From Novosphingobium olei (GTDB lineage: Bacteria; Pseudomonadota; Alphaproteobacteria; Sphingomonadales; Sphingomonadaceae), in NCBI RefSeq assembly GCF_012927405.1, contig NZ_JABBGM010000001.1:316001-380000 (forward strand): DNA of 64,000 bases, written 5' to 3'. Shown one piece after another: positions 34,209 to 45,000 of this stretch. Numbering within the stretch: position 1 is the first letter of the stretch; every line of letters begins with the position of its first letter. The translations under genes and the position numbers were made by a program. The notes below the pieces were generated by a model. That model made no database searches. It saw nothing but the letters and a program-made list of their open reading frames with translations, and had not been told where the DNA came from.

Positions 34209-36527
34209 TTAGAACTTCGCCGAGACGGTGACCGTCCAGCGCCGGGGGGAACCGGGGCCATAGAAGCGCGTGCCATCGGCGTCGGGTGCTTCGGGCAGCG
34301 GCACCTCGCCGATTTCACCATAGGTGCCGAAGGTCGCATAGCGGCGATCGAACAGGTTCTGCACTTCGCCGGTGAGCGAAACCCCGCGCCCCAGCGCCAG
34401 CCGTGCGCGCAGGTTGGCGATCAGGTAGCCCGGAACCGGGCGATCGAGATTGGCCGCATCGCCCAACAGAACCTGGCCCGACCGCGCAACGAGATCGCCG
34501 CCGAGACCAAAGCGTTTCGCATCATAGTCCATCGACAGGGTGGCGCTGTGGCGCGGGATGCCGGGAAGGCGGTTGCCGCGTTCGACGCGGATCGTGCCGG
34601 TTTCCGGATCGGCGAAGGGGTTGTCCGGGCTGGACAGGGTCAATGCCGACAGGCTGGTCGCATCGGTGAAGGCGTAGCTCGCCGCAATGCGCCAGCCGTT
34701 GCGGGCGAGCTTGAGCGTGGCTTCGAGGCCCTGCCGGCGCGTGCGGCCGATGTTGGTGAACCATGAGCGGCCGCGCACGCGCGAGGCGACATGCTGGATA
34801 TCGTCCTGATTCACGGTCCGGTAGAGCGAAAGCAGTCCGTCGAGCTGCCAGCCGGCGACGCGCCCACTGGCCACCGCGCCTGCTTCGAGGCTGCGCGCGA
34901 CGACCTGCTTGAGATGGGGATCGGCAACGAAGAAGTTGGCGAGGCTGCAGGGAGCCTCTTCATCGGCGCAGGACAGTTCCGCCGGGGTCGGCATGCGGTT
35001 GGTTTCGGAATAGCCGGCGCGCAGCGACAGGCCCCTGGTCACGGCCCAGTCGAACTCGATGCCGGGATTGACGCGCGAATAGCGATGGGTGCCGTCGAGA
35101 TCGTCACCCAGCCGGTCCTCGAGCGTGATCGTGCCCTGATTCCAGCGCAGCCCTATTTCGGCCTGCAGGCCGGGTAGCAGCGGGACAGTGTCCGAAAGGA
35201 AAAGGCCCCAGGCGCTGTTGCGCGCCTGGACCGAGATGGGGCCGATCGGGCCACCTGGCGCAAGGCTCTGGCCCAGGCCAGTGACCTGGCGGTCTTCGCC
35301 TACGCGTCCGACTTCGACCGATGTTGCAAAGTCGGTGCGACCCGCATCGTGGCTCATCCCGAGGGCGAGGTGATTGGTGCCAGCCAGCAGCGGGCGTTCG
35401 TCGATCAGTTGCACCAGCACGCCGCCGCTGCGGGAGTGCAGCATGGCGCGGTTGAGCACGCCGTAGATCGGCGCTTCGCTGGCAGGCGGGCCGGCGCGGA
35501 GGCTGTCCATACCGACCAGCAGCGCGTCCTCGTCCTCAAGGTCGAGTGCGCAGAGCCGGGCTTCGTCGTCGGGGCAGGGCGCGATGTCGGCGGTATCGCC
35601 GTTCAGCCCGGTCAGCCTGAGGTCCTGTCCGTAAAGCGTCGCCTCGATCCTGCTGTCGGGTCCAAGCAGCAGGCGCGGATGCAGGCTGAGGCGGGTGTAG
35701 CGGCTGCGCGCGCGGTCGGGCCAGGTGAACACCGCCGAGCGCCGCGCGGCAAGCAGGTCGACTGGAGCGGCGCCATTGCCGGTCAGGTCGGTATCCGCGA
35801 CGAGCAGCTTGGCATGGAGGCCGCCGGTCGAATCGTCGTCAAACCCCACGTCGGCGAACAGGTTGGCGAGCTGCGAGGGACTGTGGTCGCGCCAGCCGTT
35901 CTCGCGACGGGCTTGCCCGGCGATGAACCAGCTGAACCGGTCCTGCGCGCCGCCTGCCGAGACTGCCGCCTCGCGCCGGCCGTAGTTGCCGCCCGAAAGG
36001 CTCATGGTGAAGCCAGGATCGCTGCGGCCAGTTGCGGTTTCGATCACCAGTGCCCCGCCCAGCGCGTTGAAGCCGTAGACCGGGCTCGAATCGAGCAGCG
36101 TGATGCGGCGGATCGCGGCGTCGGGGATGAGATCGAAGCCGACGGTATCGCCGAACGGCTGGTTGAAGCGGCCGCCATCGAGATAGACCGCAAGCCCCTG
36201 CGCTTCGCCCTGCAGCGGCGAGGCGAGGTAGCCGCGATAGGCGAGCGTCGGCTGCCACGGGTTGCCCTGCGCATCCTGCAGCGTGATCCCGGCGACGTTG
36301 CGTACCAGCGCGCCGAGCGCATCGGGCCGGCCGGCGCGCGATACCGCGTCGCGGTCGATCTCCAGCGCATCATCGCGGTCGATCCCGCCGCCGGGGGCAG
36401 TGACCACGATCTGAGGGTTGGTCTGGGCCGCGGGCTGGGCGGCAAGGGGCGATGCGCCGCTTAGCGCCAGCGAAGCGAGTCCGACGCGCGCGATCGATCG
36501 CTTATGTTGGTAACCTTCAGGTTTCAC
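34209..36527 (-). CDS. TonB-dependent receptor
   Basis: A 772-residue outer-membrane receptor with GTG start. It has an N-terminal signal ending ASPLAAQPA, a plug domain (about 40-160, with PDALGALVRNVAGITLQDAQG and VYGFNALGGALVIET), then a 22-strand-type barrel ending RRWTVTVSAKF with a terminal aromatic. Phrases such as VQNLFDRRYATFGTYGE mark the last strands. TonB/ExbBD energise uptake. Catecholate-like phrasing (RIGRTRRQGLEATL, YSETNRMPTPAELSC) is general, so siderophore, cobalamin or other ligands cannot be separated. It converges with mlaA, their stops only 4 bp apart. Confidence 0.92.
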   Translation of the reverse strand: MKPEGYQHKRSIARVGLASLALSGASPLAAQPAAQTNPQIVVTAPGGGIDRDDALEIDRDAVSRAGRPDALGALVRNVAGITLQDAQGNPWQPTLAYRGYLASPLQGEAQGLAVYLDGGRFNQPFGDTVGFDLIPDAAIRRITLLDSSPVYGFNALGGALVIETATGRSDPGFTMSLSGGNYGRREAAVSAGGAQDRFSWFIAGQARRENGWRDHSPSQLANLFADVGFDDDSTGGLHAKLLVADTDLTGNGAAPVDLLAARRSAVFTWPDRARSRYTRLSLHPRLLLGPDSRIEATLYGQDLRLTGLNGDTADIAPCPDDEARLCALDLEDEDALLVGMDSLRAGPPASEAPIYGVLNRAMLHSRSGGVLVQLIDERPLLAGTNHLALGMSHDAGRTDFATSVEVGRVGEDRQVTGLGQSLAPGGPIGPISVQARNSAWGLFLSDTVPLLPGLQAEIGLRWNQGTITLEDRLGDDLDGTHRYSRVNPGIEFDWAVTRGLSLRAGYSETNRMPTPAELSCADEEAPCSLANFFVADPHLKQVVARSLEAGAVASGRVAGWQLDGLLSLYRTVNQDDIQHVASRVRGRSWFTNIGRTRRQGLEATLKLARNGWRIAASYAFTDATSLSALTLSSPDNPFADPETGTIRVERGNRLPGIPRHSATLSMDYDAKRFGLGGDLVARSGQVLLGDAANLDRPVPGYLIANLRARLALGRGVSLTGEVQNLFDRRYATFGTYGEIGEVPLPEAPDADGTRFYGPGSPRRWTVTVSAKF

Positions 36528-36601
36528 GTTTCCCCCGGCGATGGCGGGTAACGACCGCCGGGCAGGGGTGCAAACCGGGAAATATTATTTTTTGTAACCC
36601 T

Positions 36602-37639
36602 TCAGGCCTCGAGCAACAGCGCGTGATCGCGCAGCATTTCCCACGCCCGCTGGTCGGCAAGCGTCAGCAGGTCGTCGTGTTCGAGGCCGCAGATCTTCTT
36701 GAGCTGTCGCGCAAGCAGCGCGCGGTTCGACGGGGGAATGCCGTGGATGCTGGCCAGCACTTCGGGGTTGTGGCTGATCGTGCGGTCGAACAGCAGGTCG
36801 AGGTTCTGGGGGTGGAAGCCGAACCCCAGGAAGACGATGCGCTTGGCTTCGGCCACGCTGCGACGCAGGCGGGAGACATAGTCGTGATCGGCGACGCGTT
36901 CCGCATGGGTGCGGATCTGCCCGGCGATCGCCTGGATGTTCCACGCCTGGTCGCTGCCTGCCCATTCGGCGTGCGCATCCTGCCCGCTCTGCCAGGGCAG
37001 CCGCCCCACCACGCCATAGGGGTGATGAACGACAAGGTTGCGGGCGACGATCTCCTGCGCTTCGCGCAAGGTCAGACCATAGGCCATCGACAGCGCGAAG
37101 GGCAGGAAGTGTTCGAGCGAGCGGTCGTAGGTGAACGAGACGAAGGTCACGTTCTGGAATGCCTTGTCGAGCTGCGAGCGGGGCAGCCCCGACGTGAACA
37201 GCTGGCCGAGCCAGTAGAGCCACGTCTCCTCGGGCTTGCCGAGCAGCGGCAGGTCCCCCGGCAGGCGCGGCGCATCGCGCAGCGTGGCGCGCGTTTCGGC
37301 CTGGCCGACCAGAAAGGCGATGGCGAGCTTGCCGGCGGCGACGACTTGCGGATCGTGGTCGTACTGGTCGATCACCGCGTCGATCGAGCGCCCGACGCGC
37401 GCTGCCGAGCGCAGGCGCTGCGCGGCATGCAGCATGGCGTTGATGTCATGGCCGGTGCGTTCGCCCAGCTTTGCCAGTTGGCGGGCGAGCATGACGGTTT
37501 CGCGCGATTGCGCATCGGTGCCGAGCCGCGAGAAGTCGTAGGCCTGGATCAGCCGGGCGATCAGCTCTGCCCCGGAAGGCATCTGCAGTTCGCAACTGGC
37601 CCCTGCGCCCACGACGATGACTGTGCGTGTCCGGATCAT
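36602..37639 (-). CDS. SIR2-family (NAD-binding) protein, stand-alone
   Basis: A 345-residue protein. The N-terminal motif VIVVGAGASCELQMPSGAEL (about 8-27) is the GAGxS NAD-binding loop of SIR2-family proteins. Later features are FVSFTYDRSLEHFLPF (about 193-208, the place of the SIR2 NYD-type strand), VHHPYG, and IVFLGFGFHPQNLDLLF. No zinc ribbon of true sirtuin deacetylases is visible. SIR2-like domains of this type are NADases in several antiphage systems (Thoeris ThsA, DSR, SIR2-HerA), but here no partner gene is adjacent. The function is therefore open. It is divergent from lon. Confidence 0.78.
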   Translation of the reverse strand: MIRTRTVIVVGAGASCELQMPSGAELIARLIQAYDFSRLGTDAQSRETVMLARQLAKLGERTGHDINAMLHAAQRLRSAARVGRSIDAVIDQYDHDPQVVAAGKLAIAFLVGQAETRATLRDAPRLPGDLPLLGKPEETWLYWLGQLFTSGLPRSQLDKAFQNVTFVSFTYDRSLEHFLPFALSMAYGLTLREAQEIVARNLVVHHPYGVVGRLPWQSGQDAHAEWAGSDQAWNIQAIAGQIRTHAERVADHDYVSRLRRSVAEAKRIVFLGFGFHPQNLDLLFDRTISHNPEVLASIHGIPPSNRALLARQLKKICGLEHDDLLTLADQRAWEMLRDHALLLEA

Positions 37640-37790
37640 CGCAAGCTTCAGGCCAGTCCTCTTGCGCCCTCCAATGCAGGGGGCCCTGCAGCGAATGCGC
37701 AATTATACCTAATATCGGGTTTACAGCGGTTCGGTAGCGCTGCGCCCAGAAGGAGTAGGGGCCCATCCACAACCCTTGTGGCAAATCCCA

Positions 37791-37818
37791 TTGCAGGGTG
37801 CGATGCGGCCTCCCATAT
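37791..37818 (+). promoter_or_regulatory. Candidate heat-shock (sigma-32-type) promoter of lon
   Basis: CCCATAT at 37812-37818 matches a sigma-32 -10 element, and TTGCAG at 37791-37796 is a fair -35 with a 15-bp spacer. It is 61 nt upstream of the lon ATG. Lon is commonly a heat-shock gene. The match is suggestive only. Confidence 0.35.
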
Positions 37819-37878
37819 CTGGGACAAGCGCCGCTGCGGCATTCATGTGGCCCGCGCGGCCGGACGGAAGAAAAAAAG

Positions 37879-40284
<2,406 letters not shown>

Positions 40285-40320
40285 TACACCTGCCCTCGCT
40301 TGATTCTTAAAAGCATGACG

Positions 40321-40361
40321 GACCCGGCGGCAGCGCAACGAAATTGCGCCGCCGCCGGGTC
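40321..40361 (+). terminator. Long hairpin between lon and hup
   Basis: An 18-bp stem with one mismatch (40321-40338 with 40344-40361) and a CGAAA loop lies 37 nt after the lon stop. No T-run follows, so termination may be inefficient or need Rho. It could also protect the lon mRNA 3' end. A TTGACA at 40419-40424 could be the -35 of a separate hup promoter, with no convincing -10. Confidence 0.55.
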
Positions 40362-40510
40362 TCGTCGTATTTCGACGGGATTCCGGGGATAAACGGCGGA
40401 TTTTCGTCTCAATATCCTTTGACAGCGGATTCTTTCTCGTCTCTCTTCCCGCGCACCCGAAAGGCGATTCCAAACCGCAGTTTTCCCAAGAAAAGGTAGG
40501 GGGTTCCGCA

Positions 40511-40783
40511 ATGAACAAGAACGATCTGATCAGCGCAGTTGCCGACGCGAGCGGCCTTTCGAAGGCGGATGCCACGAAGGCGGTCGAAGCCGTGTTCGAT
40601 TCCGTTTCGGCCGCGCTCGCCAAGGGCGACGAAGTGCGCCTGGTCGGTTTCGGCACCTTCTCGGTCGCCAAGCGCAAGGCCTCGACGGGCCGCAACCCGC
40701 GCACCGGCGAGCCGATGTCGATCAAGGCTTCGGCTCAGCCGAAGTTCAAGGCCGGCAAGGGCCTCAAGGACGCCGTCAACTAA
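40511..40783 (+). CDS. DNA-binding protein HU
   Basis: A 90-residue histone-like protein, MNKNDLISAVADASGLSKAD, with the conserved VRLVGFGTFSVAKRKASTGRNPRTGEPM arm region (about 43-70) and KFKAGKGLKDAVN at the end. The dimer bends DNA and compacts the nucleoid. Length and arm sequence are typical for HU rather than IHF. It sits downstream of lon as in E. coli (hupB) but has its own leader and is followed by a strong terminator. Confidence 0.95.
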   Translation: MNKNDLISAVADASGLSKADATKAVEAVFDSVSAALAKGDEVRLVGFGTFSVAKRKASTGRNPRTGEPMSIKASAQPKFKAGKGLKDAVN

Positions 40784-40846
40784 GACGGACGCTTTCCCGG
40801 GGGACCGGTTTCGGGTCACCACCCCAGGGAAGCAGTCGCAATTGCA

Positions 40847-40887
40847 AAAGGGCCGCACCGGATCGACCGGGGCGGCCCTTTCCTTTT
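40847..40887 (+). terminator. Rho-independent terminator of hup
   Basis: A 10-bp stem AAAGGGCCGC (40847-40856) pairs with GCGGCCCTTT (40872-40881), followed by CCTTTT. The minus-strand lipoprotein gene stops 38 nt further on, so it insulates both. Confidence 0.85.
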
Positions 40888-40924
40888 GGCAGTCCACGCC
40901 GGGCAAGCGGCGTTACGCCGCCGG

Positions 40925-41815
40925 TCAGTTCGCCAGCCGGACCAGCGCGGTGGGAGCGGCGCCGGTTCGGCCGTCGACCTTCCAGGTAAGCCGCTGTCCA
41001 CCCGCAGGATCGCTCTGCGGCCCTTCATCGGTGTTGTTGGCGAGGACTTGCCCATCCGTGCGCAGGGTGAACTGCCCGTCCAGCATCACCGGCGTGTCCT
41101 TCGCAGCCGTGGCGGCAGCCAGTCCCTGCAACTGCGGATTGCTGGCGCTGGGGGTGAAGGCCGGGGCATCGATCCGCACGCTGCCATCCTTGCGACGCAC
41201 CACCGTGACGAAGGGCACGACCATCGGCAGGCGCTCGATCAACGGGAAGCTGAAGTCGTGGTCGAGCCGTCCGGAGACTTCGTAGACGACGTCGAAGCGA
41301 CCGTTGCTCTTCGACACGACCGAGGTCCAGCCCTGCTGGCGGGCAAGGCGCGCGGCGAATTCCTGCGCTGCGCGCGGATCGTTCGGGTCGAGCCCGCCCA
41401 TCATCGCGGCCATCATCTGGCGCGTGCGGGCATCCTCCGCCTGCTTTCCGGGCTTCGCCTTGCTGCGGGAGGCCGACCAGCGCGCCTTCTGCTGGGCAAG
41501 TTCGCTTGCGCTGCAGGCGCGGGTATCGCCGGCGGGCGTGGTGCAGGTTTCCTCGACGAAGCGCTCCTCGGTATCCTCGCGCGACAAGCCTGCTGCGCCG
41601 CCCGCCCCGGTCGATTGGGGAAGCGCCAGCGGCATCAGCACGATCTCGCCTGCGTAACGGAAGCTGAAGGTGCCGTCTCGATGGATGGCGAGATCGCTGG
41701 TGAAGCGGCCGGGGACGAGCATGCAGGCCGCGAGCAGGACCAGCAGCGCAACACCCGCAGTAGCGTTGCGGACGAAGATCGGAGGCTGGGTCACCCGTTC
41801 CAAAAGGCGTTTCAT
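40925..41815 (-). CDS. Putative lipoprotein of unknown function
   Basis: A 296-residue protein. An N-terminal segment includes VALLVLLAACMLVPG, with a lipobox-like LAAC (Cys at about 31), although the preceding 18 residues are unusually long and basic. The next part, FTSDLAIHRDGTFSFRYAGEIVL, looks like the start of a beta-sandwich. A helical Cys-containing middle (CTTP, ACSASE) and a C-terminal beta region ending APTALVRLAN follow. I do not recognise the family. It may be outer-membrane or periplasmic. It lies 75 nt downstream of rlmB on the same strand. Confidence 0.75.
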   Translation of the reverse strand: MKRLLERVTQPPIFVRNATAGVALLVLLAACMLVPGRFTSDLAIHRDGTFSFRYAGEIVLMPLALPQSTGAGGAAGLSREDTEERFVEETCTTPAGDTRACSASELAQQKARWSASRSKAKPGKQAEDARTRQMMAAMMGGLDPNDPRAAQEFAARLARQQGWTSVVSKSNGRFDVVYEVSGRLDHDFSFPLIERLPMVVPFVTVVRRKDGSVRIDAPAFTPSASNPQLQGLAAATAAKDTPVMLDGQFTLRTDGQVLANNTDEGPQSDPAGGQRLTWKVDGRTGAAPTALVRLAN

Positions 41816-41890
41816 GGGCGCTCCATTCCTCTTTGCATCAAGGGCACCAGCCCATCAGCATGGCGCAAGGCCCCTCCAAGTGCGAGCAGC

Positions 41891-42733
41891 TTAGTCCTCG
41901 TCCATCGCCGCACGCGTGGCGACCGCGTAAAGCGCGATTGCGGCGGCATTCGAAACGTTTAGGCTCTCGATCGCCGAGCTGATCGGCAGGCGGGCGATCG
42001 AATCGCAGTGCTGGGCCACGTTGTGGCGCAGGCCTTCGCCCTCCGCGCCGAGCACCAGCGCGACCGGGCCGGCGGGCAGGGCCTGCGGGAAAGTCGCCTT
42101 GCCGTCGCCGTCGAGCCCGATCCGCCAGTAGCCGGCTTCCGAAATCGATTCGAGCGCGCGCGACAGGTTGACCACGCGCACCCAGGGCACCGTTTCGAGC
42201 GCGCCCGAGGCCGCCTTGGCCAGCGTGCCGGATTCGGGCGGGGCGTGGCGGTCCTGCGTGATCAGCGCGGCGACGTCGAACGCGGCGCAGCTGCGCAGGA
42301 TCGCGCCGACGTTGTGCGGATCGGTCACCTGGTCGAGAATCACCAGCGTGCGGCCCTCCGCCTCGTCCAGCACGTCGTCGAGCGCGACGTCGTCGAGCGG
42401 CAAGCAATCGAGCACCAGCCCCTGGTGCGGTGCATCGCGCGCGACAAGGCGGGCAAGATCGGCAGCCTGAGCATATTCCACCGGCAGCGAGGTGGGCAGC
42501 TCGGCATCGTGATCGTCGAGCATCGCCTGGATCGCCTCGCGCGTGCCCCACAGCTTCTTGGCGGTGCGATTCGGGTTGGTCAGCGCCGCTTCGATGGCGT
42601 GGCGGCCCCACAGGCGCACGGCGCCGGCACTGCCACGGCCAGAGCCTCTGCCGCCCTGCATGCGGCCCGCACGCCCGCGCAAGGCGCGGCTGGGCCGGGC
42701 GGCTGTATCACGGTCGCGATTGTGCGGGGGCAT
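41891..42733 (-). CDS. rlmB: 23S rRNA (guanosine-2'-O-)-methyltransferase, RlmB-type SpoU family
   Basis: A 280-residue SPOUT methyltransferase. A basic Arg/Gly-rich N-terminus (1-40) precedes LWGRHAIEAALTNPNRTAKKL, the substrate-binding domain. The three SpoU motifs follow: DPHNVGAILRSCAAF (motif 1), LVLGAEGEGL (motif 2) and LPISSAIESLNVSNAAAIALY (motif 3, the trefoil knot). It probably methylates G2251 of 23S rRNA. The ATG at 42733 is chosen because the frame upstream would run into the tRNA promoter region. It is divergent from tRNA-Tyr. Confidence 0.92.
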   Translation of the reverse strand: MPPHNRDRDTAARPSRALRGRAGRMQGGRGSGRGSAGAVRLWGRHAIEAALTNPNRTAKKLWGTREAIQAMLDDHDAELPTSLPVEYAQAADLARLVARDAPHQGLVLDCLPLDDVALDDVLDEAEGRTLVILDQVTDPHNVGAILRSCAAFDVAALITQDRHAPPESGTLAKAASGALETVPWVRVVNLSRALESISEAGYWRIGLDGDGKATFPQALPAGPVALVLGAEGEGLRHNVAQHCDSIARLPISSAIESLNVSNAAAIALYAVATRAAMDED

Positions 42734-42921
42734 TGCGATTACCTTCTGACTTGGGCTGATGATGAAAAAATATCGCGCGGCCCATGCCAGCCGACCCATT
42801 GACAGGCAAGCGATGCTTCGCCAAAGGGGCGCCTCTCTCGGCCGGACGGCGTCTTTCGAGGCGCCAGAAACAGCAGGCCAACCTCTTTTTGAGGAGACGC
42901 CTCGCACCGGCAATCTGGTGT

Positions 42922-43007
42922 GGACAGGTGGCCGAGTGGTTAAAGGCAGCAGACTGTAAATCTGCCCGCGCAAGCGTACGCTAGTTCGAATCTAGCCCTG
43001 TCCACCA
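42922..43007 (+). tRNA. tRNA-Tyr (GUA)
   Basis: An 86-nt class II tRNA with long variable arm (CCCGCGCAAGCGTACG). The acceptor GGACAGG pairs with CCTGTCC, the anticodon loop CTGTAAA gives GUA, and CCA is encoded. Its last 19 bases form part of a 27-bp sequence repeated at 50719-50745, so it is the insertion target of the adjacent element. The gene remains intact after integration. Confidence 0.96.
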
Positions 43008-43015
43008 CCAGCCTT
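42989..43015. repeat. attL: 27-bp direct repeat at the 3' end of tRNA-Tyr
   Basis: The 27 bases from 42989 to 43015 are identical to 50719-50745 and diverge immediately outside on both sides. The copy covers the T-arm/acceptor 3' half of tRNA-Tyr, its CCA and eight bases beyond. This is the standard arrangement left by a tyrosine recombinase that targets a tRNA gene. Confidence 0.9.
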
Positions 43016-43024
43016 CTAAGCCGG

Positions 43025-43081
43025 GAAAACCCTAGAAAACCGACACTTCCGACCTTCCGCTGCTACACAAAGCCGCTACAC
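43025..43081. repeat. Left integrase arm sites
   Basis: 43025-43053 (GAAAACC..AGAAAACCG..CA..TT..CCGAC) recurs as an imperfect inverted copy at 50675-50704 just inside attR. The heptamer GCTACAC occurs twice here (43062-43068 and 43075-43081) and once near the right end (50651-50657, within the 10-bp match TGCTACACAA). These are good candidates for arm-type binding sites of the integrase encoded from 43089. Confidence 0.6.
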
Positions 43082-43088
43082 GGAAGGG

Positions 43089-44750
43089 ATGGAGAACGTG
43101 TTTAAGCTGTCTCGCAGGAAGGCATCCGCCAAGTGGCAAGTGCGGAAGCGTTGGCCGAGCGATGTCGCGGTGATTCTCAAGGGCGAGTTCAACGCTTCGA
43201 CCGGCGAGGAGGATAGAAAGGTGGCGCAACAGCGCCTGCCACTGATCGCCGCTGAGTACGAAAGGCGCGTTGCAGAGGCGAGGGAGCGTGTCGCTCTGGT
43301 GCCTCGAGGGGAACTGACGGAAGCAGAAGCCCACCGAATGGCTGCGGACTTTTACCGGCAGAGCCTGCCTGCGTTTGTCGTGCGCCGACCGATTGACCTC
43401 CTGCAACAGCGTGACCTGCTAAAGGACACGCAGGAGCGCCTGCAGACGATGAAGGCCATGCTGGGGCGAAACGACTTCGGTCCAGTGCTGGCAGCCGCAA
43501 AGACCCTGACGCGCCAAGCGGGGCTGACACTGGAAGATGATTCCCCATCGTCCCTGAACCTTCACCGCATGCTGATGCGAGCCTTTGTCGAGTTACACGA
43601 GGCTGCTGTCGCTGCGCTGTCTGGCGATTTGGACTATTCGCCCCGTGACAGTCTACTTCGGGACGCGCCTGTGCCCGATACGGCACCGCCAGGGCGAACC
43701 ATGGCCGACCTCATGACCGCCTACGAGGCCGACAAGTCGCCCCGGTGGAGCGGTTCCTCCAAGAAGGCCGTGATCCCGGTGTTCCGTCTGCTGCGCGAGC
43801 TTTTCGCGGAGCGGGGAGTGGGCACCATCACGCGAGAGGATGCGCGCGGCGTTGTCGCTCTACTCGAGACTGTTCCCACCAATCTTGGCAAGCGGAAGGA
43901 GCTTGTCGGTCTGACCGTGCGGCTAGCTGCCGAGAAGGCGACGAAGCTGGGACTGCCTACGCTATCCCCGAAGACCATCAACGACGGATACCTTCTGCAC
44001 ATCGCCTCCATGTTCAACTGGGCGCGCAAGGAGCAGTGGGTCACCTCGAACCCCTTCGAAGGCCTGTCGGTCCACGATCCGGTCGCTGACGAGGACCGGC
44101 GCGACCCCTTCAAGGTGGATCAACTCCGCACCTTGTTCCGTTCGGGCGCTTGGGCGGGGCCGTGGGTGCCCGGCGGGGACAAGGCGGGGGGCTTCTGGGT
44201 TCCGCTGCTCTGCCTCTTCCACGGCCTGCGAAACGGCGAAGCGGCGGGGCTGCGGGTTGCGGATATCGAGGAAGAGGACGGCGTGCCCGTCATCCAAGTC
44301 AGGCCATTCGGCGACAACCGGCTCAAAACCAAGGAATCGCGGGGGACGCTTCCGATCCATCCTGAACTCTTGCGGATGGGCTTTCTCGCCTTTGTCGCCG
44401 AGCGTCGGGCCTCCGGTGAGGCCCAGCTATTCCCTGAAGGCACCGCAAACAGCCGAGGGCAGTTCGGGGCGAAGCTCGGTGAACGGTTCAGCAAGCACGT
44501 GAAGAGCCTCGGATTGGAAGGCCGGAAGCTGGGTATGCACTCGTTCCGCCATAACTTTGAGGACCGGCTGCGAGCGGCGGAGTTGCCGGAAAGGACGGCG
44601 CTGGCGTTGGCGCGTCGAACTGAGGCGGGATCAAGCCGCATCTACGGCGATGGTCTGTCTTCGCGTCAGAAGGCGGATGCGATTGCCCGGCTCAACTATC
44701 CGGGGCTGGACCTTTCGCACCTGTACGCTCGCGAGGGGATGCCGGTTTAG
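43089..44750 (+). CDS. int: Tyrosine-type site-specific integrase
   Basis: A 553-residue recombinase. An N-terminal region starting MENVFKLSRRKASAKWQVRK and a helical middle precede a core-binding domain (about 205-300, MADLMTAYEADKSPRWSGSS). The catalytic domain has Arg381 (FHGLRNGEAAGL), His484-x-x-Arg487 (HSFRHNFEDRL) and Tyr519 (SSRIYGDG). It is longer than lambda-type integrases, as usual for tRNA-targeting island integrases of alphaproteobacteria. It begins 74 nt from attL and reads inward. Expected function: integration and excision at the tRNA-Tyr 3' end. Confidence 0.93.
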   Translation: MENVFKLSRRKASAKWQVRKRWPSDVAVILKGEFNASTGEEDRKVAQQRLPLIAAEYERRVAEARERVALVPRGELTEAEAHRMAADFYRQSLPAFVVRRPIDLLQQRDLLKDTQERLQTMKAMLGRNDFGPVLAAAKTLTRQAGLTLEDDSPSSLNLHRMLMRAFVELHEAAVAALSGDLDYSPRDSLLRDAPVPDTAPPGRTMADLMTAYEADKSPRWSGSSKKAVIPVFRLLRELFAERGVGTITREDARGVVALLETVPTNLGKRKELVGLTVRLAAEKATKLGLPTLSPKTINDGYLLHIASMFNWARKEQWVTSNPFEGLSVHDPVADEDRRDPFKVDQLRTLFRSGAWAGPWVPGGDKAGGFWVPLLCLFHGLRNGEAAGLRVADIEEEDGVPVIQVRPFGDNRLKTKESRGTLPIHPELLRMGFLAFVAERRASGEAQLFPEGTANSRGQFGAKLGERFSKHVKSLGLEGRKLGMHSFRHNFEDRLRAAELPERTALALARRTEAGSSRIYGDGLSSRQKADAIARLNYPGLDLSHLYAREGMPV

Positions 44751-44848
44751 GCGGCGAGAAGCGGCTAAAACGACCGCTACGGCGCGAAAGCAGCTCGGGA
44801 GGGCCCCCAGATGGCCTGCGAGGTCCGCCCTGCGCTGTATGGGCTGCT

Positions 44849-44868
44849 ATGGCCGGAATTACGGCCAT
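44849..44868. promoter_or_regulatory. Inverted repeat (operator candidate) before the BRO-N gene
   Basis: ATGGCCG-GAATTA-CGGCCAT is a perfect 7-bp inverted repeat in the 250-bp gap between integrase and the first BRO-N gene. A run of nine G follows at 44889-44897. The gap has no recognisable gene. A role in control of the BRO-N genes is a guess. Confidence 0.35.
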
Positions 44869-45000
44869 GGCAATTGTCCCTCATCCTCGGGGGGGGGATG
44901 GATTGAAGGATATACCTAGGGGGAACTGCAGGATCACCGGCGGTGCCTCAAGGGATCACCGAAGAATGCGCAAGGCAGCGAGCTGAGGGGGCTGAGGGTC

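Noticed and set aside
36528..36601. Riboswitch (TPP or cobalamin) upstream of the TonB receptor at 34209-36527
   Set aside because: The gap to the next gene is only 74 bp and shows a simple GC hairpin but none of the conserved boxes.
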